NCBI GenBank assembly: GCA_013146195.2
Contig: CM028380.1
Location: 86,244,049 to 86,308,048, forward strand
Source: Codonopsis lanceolata
Taxonomy: Eukaryota > Streptophyta > Magnoliopsida > Asterales > Campanulaceae
Length of the DNA: 64,000 nucleotides
Reading direction: 5' to 3'
A program made the translations under genes and the position numbers. Shown here piece by piece: positions 1 through 10,315 of the stretch (position 1 is its first letter; every line of letters begins with the position of its first letter). The notes under the pieces are model-generated. The model was not told the origin of the DNA. It did not search any database and was given only the letters and a program-made list of their open reading frames with translations.

Positions 1-49
1 GAAAGGTGAAAACAAGACCAAAATAGGTCATGCCTATTTTTCCCTTACA
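1..49 (-). repeat. C1 3' LTR, first 49 bp
   Basis: The minus strand reads TGTAAGGGAAAAATAGG from 49 leftward, near-identical to the outer end of the 5' LTR at 4829. It is directly preceded on the minus strand by a purine-rich tract (AATGGGGAGAT, 60 to 50), the expected polypurine tract. The rest of this LTR is outside the window. Confidence 0.85.
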
Positions 50-1339
50 ATCTCCCCATTTGTTGAGCCTTTCTGGTCAAATCAAAAGACACATGTTTAT
101 TCAACACCAATCAAACCATCTAACCTGCATTGGCTAGAAAATCTCATCTCCCCCTGAATTTGTGCAAGGTATAAAATCAGAAACTATTACTAAGCACAAA
201 TCAAAAAATAGCAATGATGCACTCACATGAATACAAAATTATCATCAACACCAGAAACACTTGATCTCTCTCCCCCTATTTGACCGGAAAAGGAAGAGAG
301 ATAAACAATCTTTTAGGAATTCTCAAAAATCAAAGATTTTGTAAAACACAATTAAGTGTTCACCAAGATTTGATCACACCACTAGCAATAACTGAGCACG
401 TCATATCCAAATTCAAAACCTCGTTGTTCCACACAAAAATTTGACAACCACTAAATATTTTTCAACATGGAGATTTTTGGAAATGGATTTGCACAGTTTA
501 TATTAGGACAAAATTTCACCAAGCTGATATCTTTACCAACAATGCATGTCCTAAAATTTTATGCCTAAAAACATGATTACTAAAAGCTAGGCAAAAGAAT
601 TTAAAAAAAATGCAATCACACACAAGTGATAAAAACCATATCAAAGGATGTAGTTTCTAATGTAACTACATTGGGAGATGCATTCGCCAAAATTGTGGTT
701 TTATTTTTAATTTTGCATTTTTTTTATTTTCTCAACCAGATTTCTCTTCCAAGATCGTAAATTTTTCACAACAAAAATCCATAGGTACTTTATTTCCCTA
801 GGAATATAGCTCTACTTTATTTCAAGCTATAAAAACATGCCACTAGGAACCTTTCACACTATTTACCAAGGGAAGCCACTTAACTTTTTGATCAACCCAT
901 GAAATCTGAGGATTTATAGTCCCAAAAGAAAGGTGCCACAACCTTGTTCATAGGTAGCTCTTTTCCGTTAGGTAGCTTTCACACTTTTTCAATTAAAGGG
1001 AGTCAATTTTCTCAAGATCAACCCATGAAAGCCTAAACTCCATAGTACCTTGACAAATTGCAGCATCCCAAAAATTTCAAAAGGTAGCTCTTTCCTTTGT
1101 GGACTTCAAACATACTCAAGAACTGGGAGAAAGAGAGAATCATAACAATGAAATCACAACAGATTTTGAATGACATTCCCAAGCAACCACAAGAGGCACA
1201 TACATGTGAGTCAATTGATCTAGAGTGCCCTCTAAAGACAAAATACAAGCATGCCTAATTTTTTTTAAACTAAGTGTAAAATCATGTGACACACAAAACA
1301 CAAGAGATTTCTAAAGATTGAAAAATCTCTCAAAATCAA

Positions 1340-1760
1340 GACACTAGGCAAATATATCAGCAAGATGATTTTCAGTCCCAACATGTTTAATGCAAACAAT
1401 TTTCATATTCTTCCAAGTCTCTAATAAAGTGGTGTCTTAAATTAATGTGTTTTGTTAGAGAATAATGAACTGGATTTTTGTGCTAAGCAAAATACATAGG
1501 TGTTATCAAAAAACAAGGTTAACACATCAATGTGTAGCACATAATCTTTGATCATTTAGAGCATCCATAAAAATTTTAAGGCTTCTCTCAAAAATATTTT
1601 GATAGGCATGCAAATTTTTGAGAATCAACCTTACCTCTTCTCCTTGTGTATATGCCATCATGAATATTACCTATCACTTGAGAGATTGGATGGCTTTTCT
1701 GTATGCGGCTGGGAATGTCATGGTCAGAATCATTCAAATTTGGTTCGCTTTTAGTCTGCT
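1340..1760 (-). pseudogene. C1 pol remnants (RNase H end and RT leading edge)
   Basis: On the minus strand 1480-1420 encodes KNPVHYSLTKHINLRHHFIR, the copia RNase H C-terminal signature; after a frameshift, 1392-1341 encodes HVGTENHLADIFA, the usual continuation. At 1735-1610 a stretch reading HPISQVIGNIHDGIYTRRR matches the segment that usually precedes the copia RT domain. The two lie only about 130 bp apart, so the whole RT core and most of RNase H have been deleted. Upstream (1760-2160) is linker-like sequence without a recognised domain. Confidence 0.72.
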
Positions 1761-2166
1761 GTGTTCGGCCAAGATTCGAGCTGCAATGTGACTACCGATG
1801 TAGCTACATTCGGAATCACATTGGCTGTCACATTCTGAATCACATCGGCTGAACTTTCAGAATATGGAGGTTCTGTCTGATCAGGTGCAGGTTCAATGGT
1901 TTCAGATGCTGGTTCTGAATATTTTGGAGGAGATTCTTCATAGAACAGCTTAGCACCAGGGCATATATCAAAGGGTTCACATTATTTGGACTTGCCTTTG
2001 TCATTACTACCCTTAGGAACCCACATCTGTTTAAAAACCTTTGGTTGTTGTTTCTGTGAACGTGAGTTCGATCGATTTGCCGAATGTGACTTCCAATGTT
2101 GCTTCATTGGATGTTGCATTCGATCTTTATCGATTTTAACAAAAAAAGGCTTGCCTTACTTCTCCT

Positions 2167-3910
2167 TCATATACAGCCTTTTAAGAAAGCGAGAATGGTC
2201 GTATATGACCGGGCTTGTGACAAAAATGACACACAAAATTTTTTCTTTCTTGATTTGGGTTTTTCAAGAAATCGCTTTGAAAATTTTTGTCGTTTAGGTT
2301 CAGAAGTACCTTCACCCTCTCTCACAAACATCTTTGGTACAAAACCAATACCTGACTTAGATGACTTACCTGAGTTGAGCATCTCATCCATTTTTTGTTG
2401 ACTTGAGTTCCATTTAGCCATGGTTTCATTGGCTTGAATGAGTTGCTCTTTTAAACCTTCGATCTCAACATCTTTTTTACTCAGTAAGCTTTCCAGCCTC
2501 ATAATGCAATCTTTATGTTCTTCATTAGCCTTCTTTAGCAACTTGTTTACCTTACCAAGCAATGTAACTTGGTGTGCTCGTTTCTCCCAATCCTTGTATA
2601 ATTCCTTGTACCCTTCCAAAGAATTCGACTCGAATCTCCACCATCTTCTGGGATCAAGAGTTAAACAAGAAGATCATCAAGCTGCCCATTGCATCTTCTC
2701 GATGTGACTTCCATGTAGCTACATTGGGAGTCACATTGGCCGAAAATCCCGCAAAATCGATGGAGAGTTGTGTACAAAGAAGAGAGTGATGAGATCACCC
2801 GGATCTTCATCATCACTATCACTCAAAGTCGCAGAAAAATTCAAACCCTTCTTTCTCAAAGTATTAGCACATTGATTAGCATAATGCCCAAACCCTTGAC
2901 AAGCCCTACATTGAATAGAATCAATATTTTTACTTCTAGATGTAGACTGCTTAGCAAAAGGATTGGTAAAAGATTTTTCGTGGTTTTGAAAAGAACTTTC
3001 TTTGGGAGGAAATTTGCTAGGCTCGCTTTGAAAACTGCTTTTGGTGATAGAAGATGGAGATTTGTTTTGCCCCTTTGCTTTCAAAATATTTTTAAATTTT
3101 GTTGTTAAAAATCCATTGACTCTTCACCAAAATAGATTCCTCAATCTCCTTATGCAATTCAAGAAATTCAAGAGATATCAACAATGTAAGGAAAAGCAAT
3201 ACTATCATCAGAAGGAGTAGAAGATGATGCACCTTTGCCTTTGTTCTTAATTTGCTCATTGAGGTTTAGCTCAAAATTTTGAAGAATACCAGCCTAGTCT
3301 TTCAAAACCAATTTTGTCAATGTCATGAGCTTCCTCAATAGCACAAATTTTCACATTAAACCTTTCAGGTAAAGTTCGCATCATCTTGCTAACAAGACGA
3401 TCATTGGTGATAGGATCACCCAAAGCAAGAGCAGAGTTAGATATATCAAGTAATCTAGCATAGTAAGACATGATATCTTCATCTTCATTCATCCTTGTGT
3501 TTTCAAATTGTGTGGTAAGCAATCTTAATTTAGAAGCACGAACACTGGAAGGTCCTTCACACAAGGTTTGAAGGGCCTCCCAAACATCTTTAGCGACTCA
3601 TAGTTGGCTATAACCCTAAAGGTGTTAGCATCAAGAGCTTTGTATATGGCGCATAAGGCTTTAGAATTAAAAGAGGCAATGTTTCTATCATTATTAGACC
3701 ATCCGCTTTGGTGATCTTTACATCACCATCATCATCAGTAGTTTTGGGAGGAGTCCAACCATTTATAACAACAAGCCACACTCTCTCATCAATTGATTTG
3801 ATGAAGATACGCATCTTGACTTTCCAAATAGAATAATTTGCACTAGTCAAAATAGGAGGACGAACGACATTCTCATACTGAGAATCCATCAAGGCTACTA
3901 CCGTAATCAA
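2167..3910 (-). pseudogene. C1 gag, broken into four frames
   Basis: Read leftward from the ATG region near 3910. The segment 3910-3608 has the copia gag N-terminal pattern (SANYSIWKVKMRIFI, then VWLVVINGWTPP). The segment 3564-3271 matches the UBN2-type gag core (LTTQFENTRMNEDEDIMSYY and LVSKMMRTLPERF). The segment 3084-2731 carries one CCHC zinc knuckle (CRACQGFGHYANQC) that would bind RNA. The segment 2619-2167 is a charged coiled coil. Frames change between segments, so no full Gag is encoded. Gag would build the virus-like particle. The family is well supported; the exact start is not. Confidence 0.82.
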
Positions 3911-3931
3911 CTCTTAGTGATGTCAAGAGAA

Positions 3932-3943
3932 GGCTCGATACCA
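3932..3943 (-). promoter_or_regulatory. C1 primer binding site
   Basis: The minus strand reads TGGTATCGAGCC, two bases inside the end of the 5' LTR. It closely resembles the initiator tRNA-Met site of plant copia elements (TGGTATCAGAGC, as seen in V at 58483-58494) and would prime minus-strand DNA synthesis. Confidence 0.8.
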
Positions 3944-3945
3944 AT

Positions 3946-4829
3946 TGAAAGAACACAAGTAGCTAGATTCTCCAAATCGCTTAATGTTAGCCCAATGTAG
4001 CTTGTGAAAAAGCTACAATGGAAGTCACAATAGACAGAAAAATAACAAAAACAGCTGAAGACTTTAAAATAAAACACGAAATTAAACACAAAGGTTTACC
4101 AAACAATCTACAAGTTAATACTTGTAGACCTAGCCTGAAGGCCACAAAGATTTCACTAAAAGAATAATTGTTTTACACGAAAATACTTGTGAAATCGCAC
4201 ACAAAATATTCTTACAAGATAATGAATCTTGGAGAACAAAAACCCCACATAAACAGGTTAAACAAAACGTGGGAAGAAACAAAATCAGCTTCCTTTAAAC
4301 AAAACAAGAAGACAAAAACAGTTTCAGAATTCTGATTTTACTGCCAATGTAGCTACATTGACAAGCCAAAGTGCATCGCCGCAGCTCGATCGAAAAACTG
4401 GCCGCTGAACTTCTGAACTTCAGACCACGGCTGTATGGCTTTTATTCTCTTTCTGGAGCTCTCCACATAGCACGAATCCTTACACCTTTATTTATAGTTA
4501 TGCGTCTCCTACACACACCCAAAAACAGTCCATGTACTACAAGGAAAATGATTAGTTATTAAGGAAAAAATCAACAACTTACCAATTCAATGAGATTTTA
4601 TCACCAAATATGAAAGTGGTCAAGAATCTTGGTTTGACTAGGACTTATGCTAAGATTTAGTTACCAAAAACAACTCCTAAGATTTAGGTCCAAGAAAACC
4701 AAAATCTTTAGGAAAATTATGTTTCCAAAAATGCAACTAAAGATTTTGTTACCAAAAATCCACCAAAACTTTATAACCAAGAAAGGTGAAAACAAGACCA
4801 AAATAGGTCATGCCTATTTTGCCCTTACA
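3946..4829 (-). repeat. C1 5' LTR (884 bp)
   Basis: On the minus strand it starts TGTAAGGG at 4829 and ends in CA at 3947-3946, directly before the primer site. It holds two copies of a palindrome-centred motif (near 3985-4030 and 4348-4370) that also recurs inside the element. No coding sequence is seen in it. Confidence 0.85.
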
Positions 4830-5748
4830 GTTACCAAACTCGTCTAGATAGAAAACCGATTCGGGCATGGGAACCTGGCTACCTCCCACTCCGAGACCCG
4901 ATAGTCCAACATAGTAAAGACTAGGTGCTTTAATGTTGTGAACAAGTGGAACCCACTTAGCACCTGACGTGAATTCCTCGCATCCAAAAACCAAAAAAAC
5001 TGAGCCAATGGTGTCGTGGCTAACTATACAATACGTAAATGCACCACCAATTTCCCTACCCAATTGACCCACCCAATACGTAAATGCACCACCAATTTCC
5101 CTAGTGACATGGATCCTCGTCCGATACCCAACACTCCAGTAGCTCCAATAAAATTTCCATTGTTACGGTACCCACACCCGATTGCTATGTCTCAGACCAT
5201 AGTGCTGCCAAATATTAAAGTCTCAAGTGCGAGGGTTCCTTATGTGTAAGAGCTGTCATTGTAAGAGGCCTTTACTGCACCAACCTGTATAACATCCAGT
5301 GTGTGCCTTTTCCAGAAGGTTACAGATAGCAGAGGTGCAAGAGACGTCGACAAAAGAAGTAGAGGTACACGGATGAAGGTTGACTTTGGACCCACGTAAT
5401 ATCACTTCCGGTATCGATAACCATGTATCCGTACCGGGGAGGAGTACCCACACCAATCCTCTCAAAGTATTCTCCGCTCCCTAGATCCACACCCGAAACC
5501 ACGCCAGACCCGAAATTAAGGATTTTGGCAGCAACATCAGTGCTCCCATTCGTCAATACAAAGAATAAATTCGCGACCCTCTTGACATACCTCTTTATTT
5601 GGTCCTCAACGGTGAACGGATCGGATGATGAGACCTCGTCTTTATGTAACCGTCGAAGTTTTGAGTTAGTGGCGGCCGTGGGTGCCGTTAAGAAACGGTG
5701 TGGTGATACTATGAGAATTGATAACAGTGTTTGTAGGGAGAATGACAT
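4830..5748 (-). pseudogene. Aspartic protease copy A (ASPG/nepenthesin-like), 3'-truncated
   Basis: From the ATG at 5748 the minus strand encodes a short hydrophobic N-terminus (MSFSLQTLLSIL), a propeptide, GSGEYFERIGVGTPP and the first catalytic motif DTGSDITW at about 5415-5392. The frame then fails; the continuation (SFVDVSCTSAICNLL, GVLGIGRGSMS, IGGAFTYC) is present in other frames down to 4830. The C-terminal lobe with the second catalytic Asp was separated by the C1 insertion. The family is the secreted or vacuolar plant A1 pepsin-like group, in which DTGS and DTGT supply the two catalytic aspartates. A 45-bp tandem duplication (5030-5074 and 5075-5119) repeats the GGAFTY segment. Not functional as read. 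Confidence 0.85.
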
Positions 5749-6163
5749 TGTGTTGGAGTTATTTGGTATTGAAATGAGTTTGAAGACAGAAGGACGAATG
5801 ACAAACGGAAGTGAATCACAACTCGAGCAGACAAAATTGCATTTAGGAATAAAACATATGCGAGAAAGAAAATAGAGGAGAGAGAGAGAGATACGACATG
5901 TTGAGATCAAAAGGAGGAGAGAGAGACAAAGGGCTGAATATATATTTCTTAGGCTGATGGAATAAGAAATATATAAGAAATTTACTTATTAAGGGTCTCT
6001 TACTCATTCTCCACTCTCGCCACTTAATGAAGCTAAGAGATTGTGAGGGCCAGAGATGCAACCTCAAACCACGAGAATGCATGAAGAAGGAAAAAAACAA
6101 ATAATGTAGATTTAACTTCCAAAGCCTTATTTGGCTATAAACAACCTCATGGCTGGATTTCAT
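5749..6163 (-). other. 5' flank of copy A
   Basis: This segment is shared by all six copies. It contains CT-rich stretches (on the minus strand TCTCTCTCTC near 5890) and an AT-rich segment near 5950-5985 that could hold a core promoter. Some copies leave a reading frame open through it starting MKSSHE, but the frame is not kept among copies, so I treat it as promoter and leader rather than protein. Confidence 0.5.
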
Positions 6164-6548
6164 GGTGAAGGTGGTTTAGTTATAGTATTGCTTTTCTTTA
6201 TGTTGTATGCGTGTCTTTGCATGTGACAAATCAATTTTATAAAGTTTAATCTACGAACTGCTTAATTTGTTTTTGAATAATTGTCATCCTTTCCCTTTTT
6301 TTTCTTACTAGTCAAGTGCACGCGCATTGCACGCATGTTGCACACATGTTGCACGTGTTTTTAATGATTTTTTTGTGAAATGCTATTTCCACTACATTTT
6401 TTTTTTATCTACCACATTATTAATTAATTATTACTTTTAACTTATGTAGGCTTGGACAAAACTGCTTATTAATTAATTACTTCTTTTACTACTTAACAAC
6501 AAATTAAGCAGTTCATAGATTAAACTTCATAAAACTGATTTGTCACAC

Positions 6549-6579
<31 letters not shown>

Positions 6580-6619
6580 ATATAACGAAAAGCAATACCA
6601 TGACTAAACAACCATCACC
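6164..6619. promoter_or_regulatory. Head-to-head spacer between copies A and B
   Basis: The outer parts are inverted copies of one another (for example the block around AAGCAGTTC on both sides), while about 6281-6485 is unpaired. The unpaired part carries ACTAGTCAAGTGC followed by repeats of CATGTTGCAC (6307-6356) and AT-rich DNA. It sits where both flanking copies would start, so it may hold a shared bidirectional promoter; this is inferred from position only. Confidence 0.45.
6551..6580. repeat. (CA)n microsatellite
   Basis: An uninterrupted CA dinucleotide run of about 30 bp in the 5' flank of copy B. The equivalent places upstream of copies D and F have only short CACATGCACAC stretches, so the run expanded in this copy alone. 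Confidence 0.9.
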
Positions 6620-7550
6620 ATGAAATCCAGCCATGAGGTTGTTTATAGCCAAATAAGGCATTGGAAGTTAAAGCTACATTATTTGTTTTTTTTTTCCTTC
6701 TTCATGCATTCTTGTCGTTTGAGGTTGCATCTCTGGATACCCCTCAGGCCCTCACAATCACATAGCTTCATTAAGCGACGACAGTGGAGAATGAGTAGGA
6801 GACCCTTAATAAGTAAGTTTATTATATATTTCTTATTGCGTCAGCCTAAGAACTATACATTCCGCCCTCTGTCTCTCTCTCATGCTTTTGATCTCAACCA
6901 GTCGTATCTCTATTTCCTTTCTTTTCTTTGTCTCGTATGTTTTATTCCCAAATGCAATTTTGTCTGCTCGAGTTGTGATTCACTTCCGTTTGTCATTCGT
7001 CCTTTTGTATTCAAACTCATGTCAATACCAAACACCTGCAACATAATGTCATTCTCCCTACAAACGCTGCCATAAATTCTCGCAATTTTCGCAGTCTCAC
7101 CAAACCTTTCCTTAATTGCACCCATGATTGCCACCAACTCAAAACTTCAACGGTTTCACAGAAACGAGCTATCATCATCCGGTCCATTCACCGTTGAGGA
7201 CCGAATAAAAAGGGATGTCAAAAGTGTCGCGAATTTAATTCGCCTATTGACGAATGGGAGCACTGATGTCGTTGCCAAAATCCTTAATTTCGGGTCTGGC
7301 ATGGTTTCGGGTGTGGATCTAGGGAGCGGAGAATATTTTGTGAGAATTGGTGTGGGTAGTCCTCCCCGGTACGGATACATGGTAATCGATACCGGAAGTG
7401 ATATTACGTGGGTCCAATGTCAACCTTGACGCATCTAGCTCCATTTCATTTGTCGACGTCACTTGCACCTCCGCTATCTGCAACCTTCTGGAGAAGTCAT
7501 ACAATGGATGTTATGCTGGTCGATGCAGTTATTTGAAATTTGGATTCCCT
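6620..7550 (+). pseudogene. Aspartic protease copy B, N-terminal half
   Basis: The probable protease ATG is at 7046; a TAA follows at about 7072 after MSFSLQTLP. A second open stretch, 7124-7429, encodes the propeptide, LGSGEYFVRIGVGSPP and the catalytic DTGSDITWVQCQP, ending in TGA where family members continue with the Cys-rich loop. Downstream, in another frame, SFVDVTCTSAICNLL is readable to about 7500. The sequence then meets copy C tail to tail near 7545, so the C-terminal lobe is absent. Damage: a premature stop, a short deletion after the catalytic motif, and truncation. Confidence 0.82.
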
Positions 7551-8565
7551 CTTGCTGAATATTACCAATAATGGATAGTTCGGAAGGGGCACTTGAAGCA
7601 AATGCGAAGTAGTTAATTCCTGGCTAGTCCATCGGAATAAGAATATTCATGCGAGGATGTGTCAATACGACCCCCCCCCCCAAGAAGTAAAATGCTACTG
7701 TCGGTATTTGAACCATATAAATCCTGTTGAGATCATAACACGTATCGAAAAGCGATACCGGAGAAGAAGCGCGAGGGAGGCTAGCGGTTTGCACAATAAA
7801 GGCATCCCGAAATGGAATGTAAGCTGCCCGAGGAAATCGAGTCACAACTGTCCCTGTGTCTATAATCACGCCTCCGTTACCAAACTCGTCTAGATAGAAA
7901 ACCGATTCGGGTATGGGAACCTGGCTACCTCCCACTCTGAGACCTGATAGTCCAACATAGTAAAGATTGGGCGCTCTAATCTTGCGCACAAGTGGAACCC
8001 ACTTAGCACCCTTCGTGAATTCCTCGCATCCAAAAACCAAAAACGCTGAGCAAATGGTGTCGCGGCTAACTAGACAATATGTAAATGCACCACCAATTTG
8101 CCGACCCAATTGACCAACTAGTTACATGGATCCTCGTCCGATACGCAACACTTTACTAGCTCCAATAAAATTTCCACGGTTACGGTATCCACACCCGATT
8201 GCTATGTCTCAGACCATATTGCTGCCAAATATTAAAGTCTCAAGGGTAAGGGCGGGGAGGACTACCCACACCAATCCTCACAAAGTATTCTCCGCTCCCT
8301 AGATCTACACCTGAAACCCCGCCAGACCCGAAATTAAGGATTTTTGCAGCGATATCAGTGCTCTCATTCGCCAATAGGCAGAATAAATTCGCGACCCTTT
8401 TGAAATCCCTCGTTATTCAGTCCTAAAGGGGAATGGACCGGATGATGAGAGCTCATCTATATGAAACCGTTGAAGTTTTGAGTTGGTGGCGGCCGTGGGT
8501 GCAGTTAAGGAACGGTGTGGTGACACTGCGAGAATTGATACCAGTGTTTGTAGGGAGAATGACAT
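7541..8565 (-). pseudogene. Aspartic protease copy C, lacks first catalytic motif
   Basis: From the ATG at 8565 the minus strand starts MSFSLQ, then shifts frame. The propeptide and VSGVDLGSGEYF region is readable near 8410-8260, but the segment holding DTGSDITW is deleted near 8250. The second lobe is well kept in 8109-7624: GGAFTYCLVSRD, a hydrophobic strand, and IIDTGTVVTRF, the second catalytic motif. A stop interrupts the normal PMDG-type turn, after which FAFASSAPSELSIIGNIQQ, the conserved C-terminal strand, continues to about 7541. It keeps the part copy B lacks and lacks the part copy B keeps. Confidence 0.82.
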
Positions 8566-8993
8566 TGTGTTGGAGCTATTTGGTATTGACATGAGTTTGA
8601 AGACAGAAGGACGAACGGCAAATGGAAATGAATCACAACTCGAGCAATCAAAATTGCATTTGGGAATAAAACATATGAGAGAAAGAAAAGAGAGGAGAGA
8701 GAGATACGTCTGGTTGAGATCAAAAGAAGGAAAGAGAGACAGAGGGCTGAATCTATAGTTCTTAGGCTGACGGAATAAGAATTATATAAGAAATTTACTT
8801 ATTAAGGGTCTCTTACTCATTCTCCACTCTCGCCGCTTAATGAAGTTACGTGTTTGTGAGTGCCTGAGGGTTATCCAGCGATGCAACCTCAAACCACGAG
8901 AATGCTTGAAGAAGCAAAAAAGGCAAATAATGAAGCTTTAATTTCCAATGCCTTATTTGGCTATAAACAACCTCATGGCTGGATTTCATGGTG
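8566..8993 (-). other. 5' flank of copy C
   Basis: Homologous to the 5' flank of copy A, with the same purine-rich plus strand (GAGAGAGAG) near 8690-8740 and the block ending at the MKSSHE-equivalent start near 8993. No independent gene is supported. Confidence 0.5.
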
Positions 8994-9432
8994 ATGGTGC
9001 TTTAGTCATGGTATTGCTTTTATGTATGTTTTGTGCGTGTGTTTGCTTGTGACAAATCAATTTTGTGAAGTTTAATCTATGAACTGCTTAATTCGTTGTT
9101 AAATAATTGTCATCCTTTCCTTTTTTTTTTCTTACTAGTCAAGTGCATGCGCGTTGCACGCATGTTGCACACATGTTGCACATGTTGTTAATGAGTTTTT
9201 AGTGAAATGATATTTCCACTACATTTTTTACTTATCTACCACATTATTAATTAGTTATTACTTTTAACTTATGTAGGCTTGGACAAAACTGTTTATTAAT
9301 TAATTACTTATTTTACTACTTAACAACAAATTAAGCAGTTCATAGATTAAACTTCATAAAATTGATTTGTCACATGCAAACACATGCACACAACATAAAG
9401 AAAAGCAATACCATGACTAAACCACCATCACC
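8994..9432. promoter_or_regulatory. Head-to-head spacer between copies C and D
   Basis: Second version of the spacer, with inverted outer arms and an unpaired middle (about 9104-9314). The motif ACTAGTCAAGTGCATGCGCG is followed by CATGTTGCAC repeats at 9135-9188. Promoter role is inferred from position. Confidence 0.45.
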
Positions 9433-10315
9433 ATGAAATCCAGCCATGAGGTTATTTATATCCAAATAAGGCATTGGAAGTTAAAGCTACATTATTTTTT
9501 TTCCTTCTTCATATGTTCTCGTGGTTTGAGGTTGCATCTCTGGATATCTCTCAGGCTTTCACAATCACATAGCTTCATTAAGCGGCGAGAGTGGAGAATG
9601 AGTAGGAGACCCTCAATAAGTAAGTTTCTAATATATTTCTTATTCTGCCAGCCTAAGAACTATACATTCCGCCCTCTGTCTCTCTCTCATGCTTTTGATC
9701 TCAACCAGTCGTATCGCTCTTTCCTCTCTTTTCTTTCTCGCATATGTTTTTTTCCCAACTGCAATTTTGTCTGCTCGAGTTGTGATTCACTTCCGTTTGC
9801 CGTTCGTCCTTCTGTCTTCAAAATCTTGTCAATACCAAACAACTCCAACAAAATGTCATTCTCCCTACAAACACTGCCATCAATTCTCGCAATTTTCGCA
9901 GTGTCACCACACCGTTCCTTAATTGCACCCATGATTGCCACCAACTCAAAAGTTCAACGGTTTCACAGAGACGAGCTCTCATCATCCGGTCCATTCACCG
10001 TTGAGGACCGAATAAAGAGTGATGTCAAAAGGGTCGCGGATTTAATCCGCCTATTGATGAATGGGAGCACTGATGTCGCTGCCAAAATCCTTAATTTCAG
10101 GTCTGGCATGGTTTCGGGTGTGGATCTAGGGAGTGGGGAATATTTTGTGAGAATTGGTGTGGGTAGTCCTCCCCGGTACGGATACATGGTAATCGATACC
10201 GGAAGTGATATTACGTGGGTCCAATGTCAACCTTGACCCGTCTTGCTCCATTTCTTTTGTCGACGTCTCTTGCACCTCCGCTATCTACAACCTTCTGGGG
10301 AAGTCACACCGTTAA
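9433..10315 (+). pseudogene. Aspartic protease copy D, N-terminal half with the longest open frame
   Basis: The frame is open from 9433 to the TGA at 10236 (267 codons). The likely protease start is the ATG at 9853 (MSFSLQTLPSILAIFAVSPH), which matches the start in copies A, C and E and has a short hydrophobic N-terminus. The propeptide (GPFTVEDRIK), LGSGEYFVRIGVGSPP and DTGSDITWVQCQP follow before a TGA at the same place as in copy B. The sequence meets copy E tail to tail near 10316, so the C-terminal lobe is missing. If translated it would give an N-lobe fragment with one catalytic Asp. Confidence 0.82.

Larger units (their letters stand above)
1..4829 (-). mobile_element. C1: Ty1/copia retrotransposon, internally deleted
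   Basis: The sequence at 1-49 is repeated at 4781-4829; on the minus strand both begin TGTAAGGG, the start of an LTR. The 5' LTR lies at 3946-4829, a primer site at 3932-3943, gag remnants at 2167-3910, and only small pol remnants at 1340-1760. The 3' LTR starts at 49 and leaves the window. The element breaks an aspartic protease copy exactly at 4829/4830: the protease sequence resumes with GTTAC, as in the unbroken copy near 7872. Integrase and the RT core are missing, so it could not move by itself. Confidence 0.88.

Noticed and set aside
9433..9852. MKSSHE-type frame as an independent gene
   Set aside because: The frame is open in copies B and D but not maintained in the minus copies, and the region looks like promoter and CT-rich leader.
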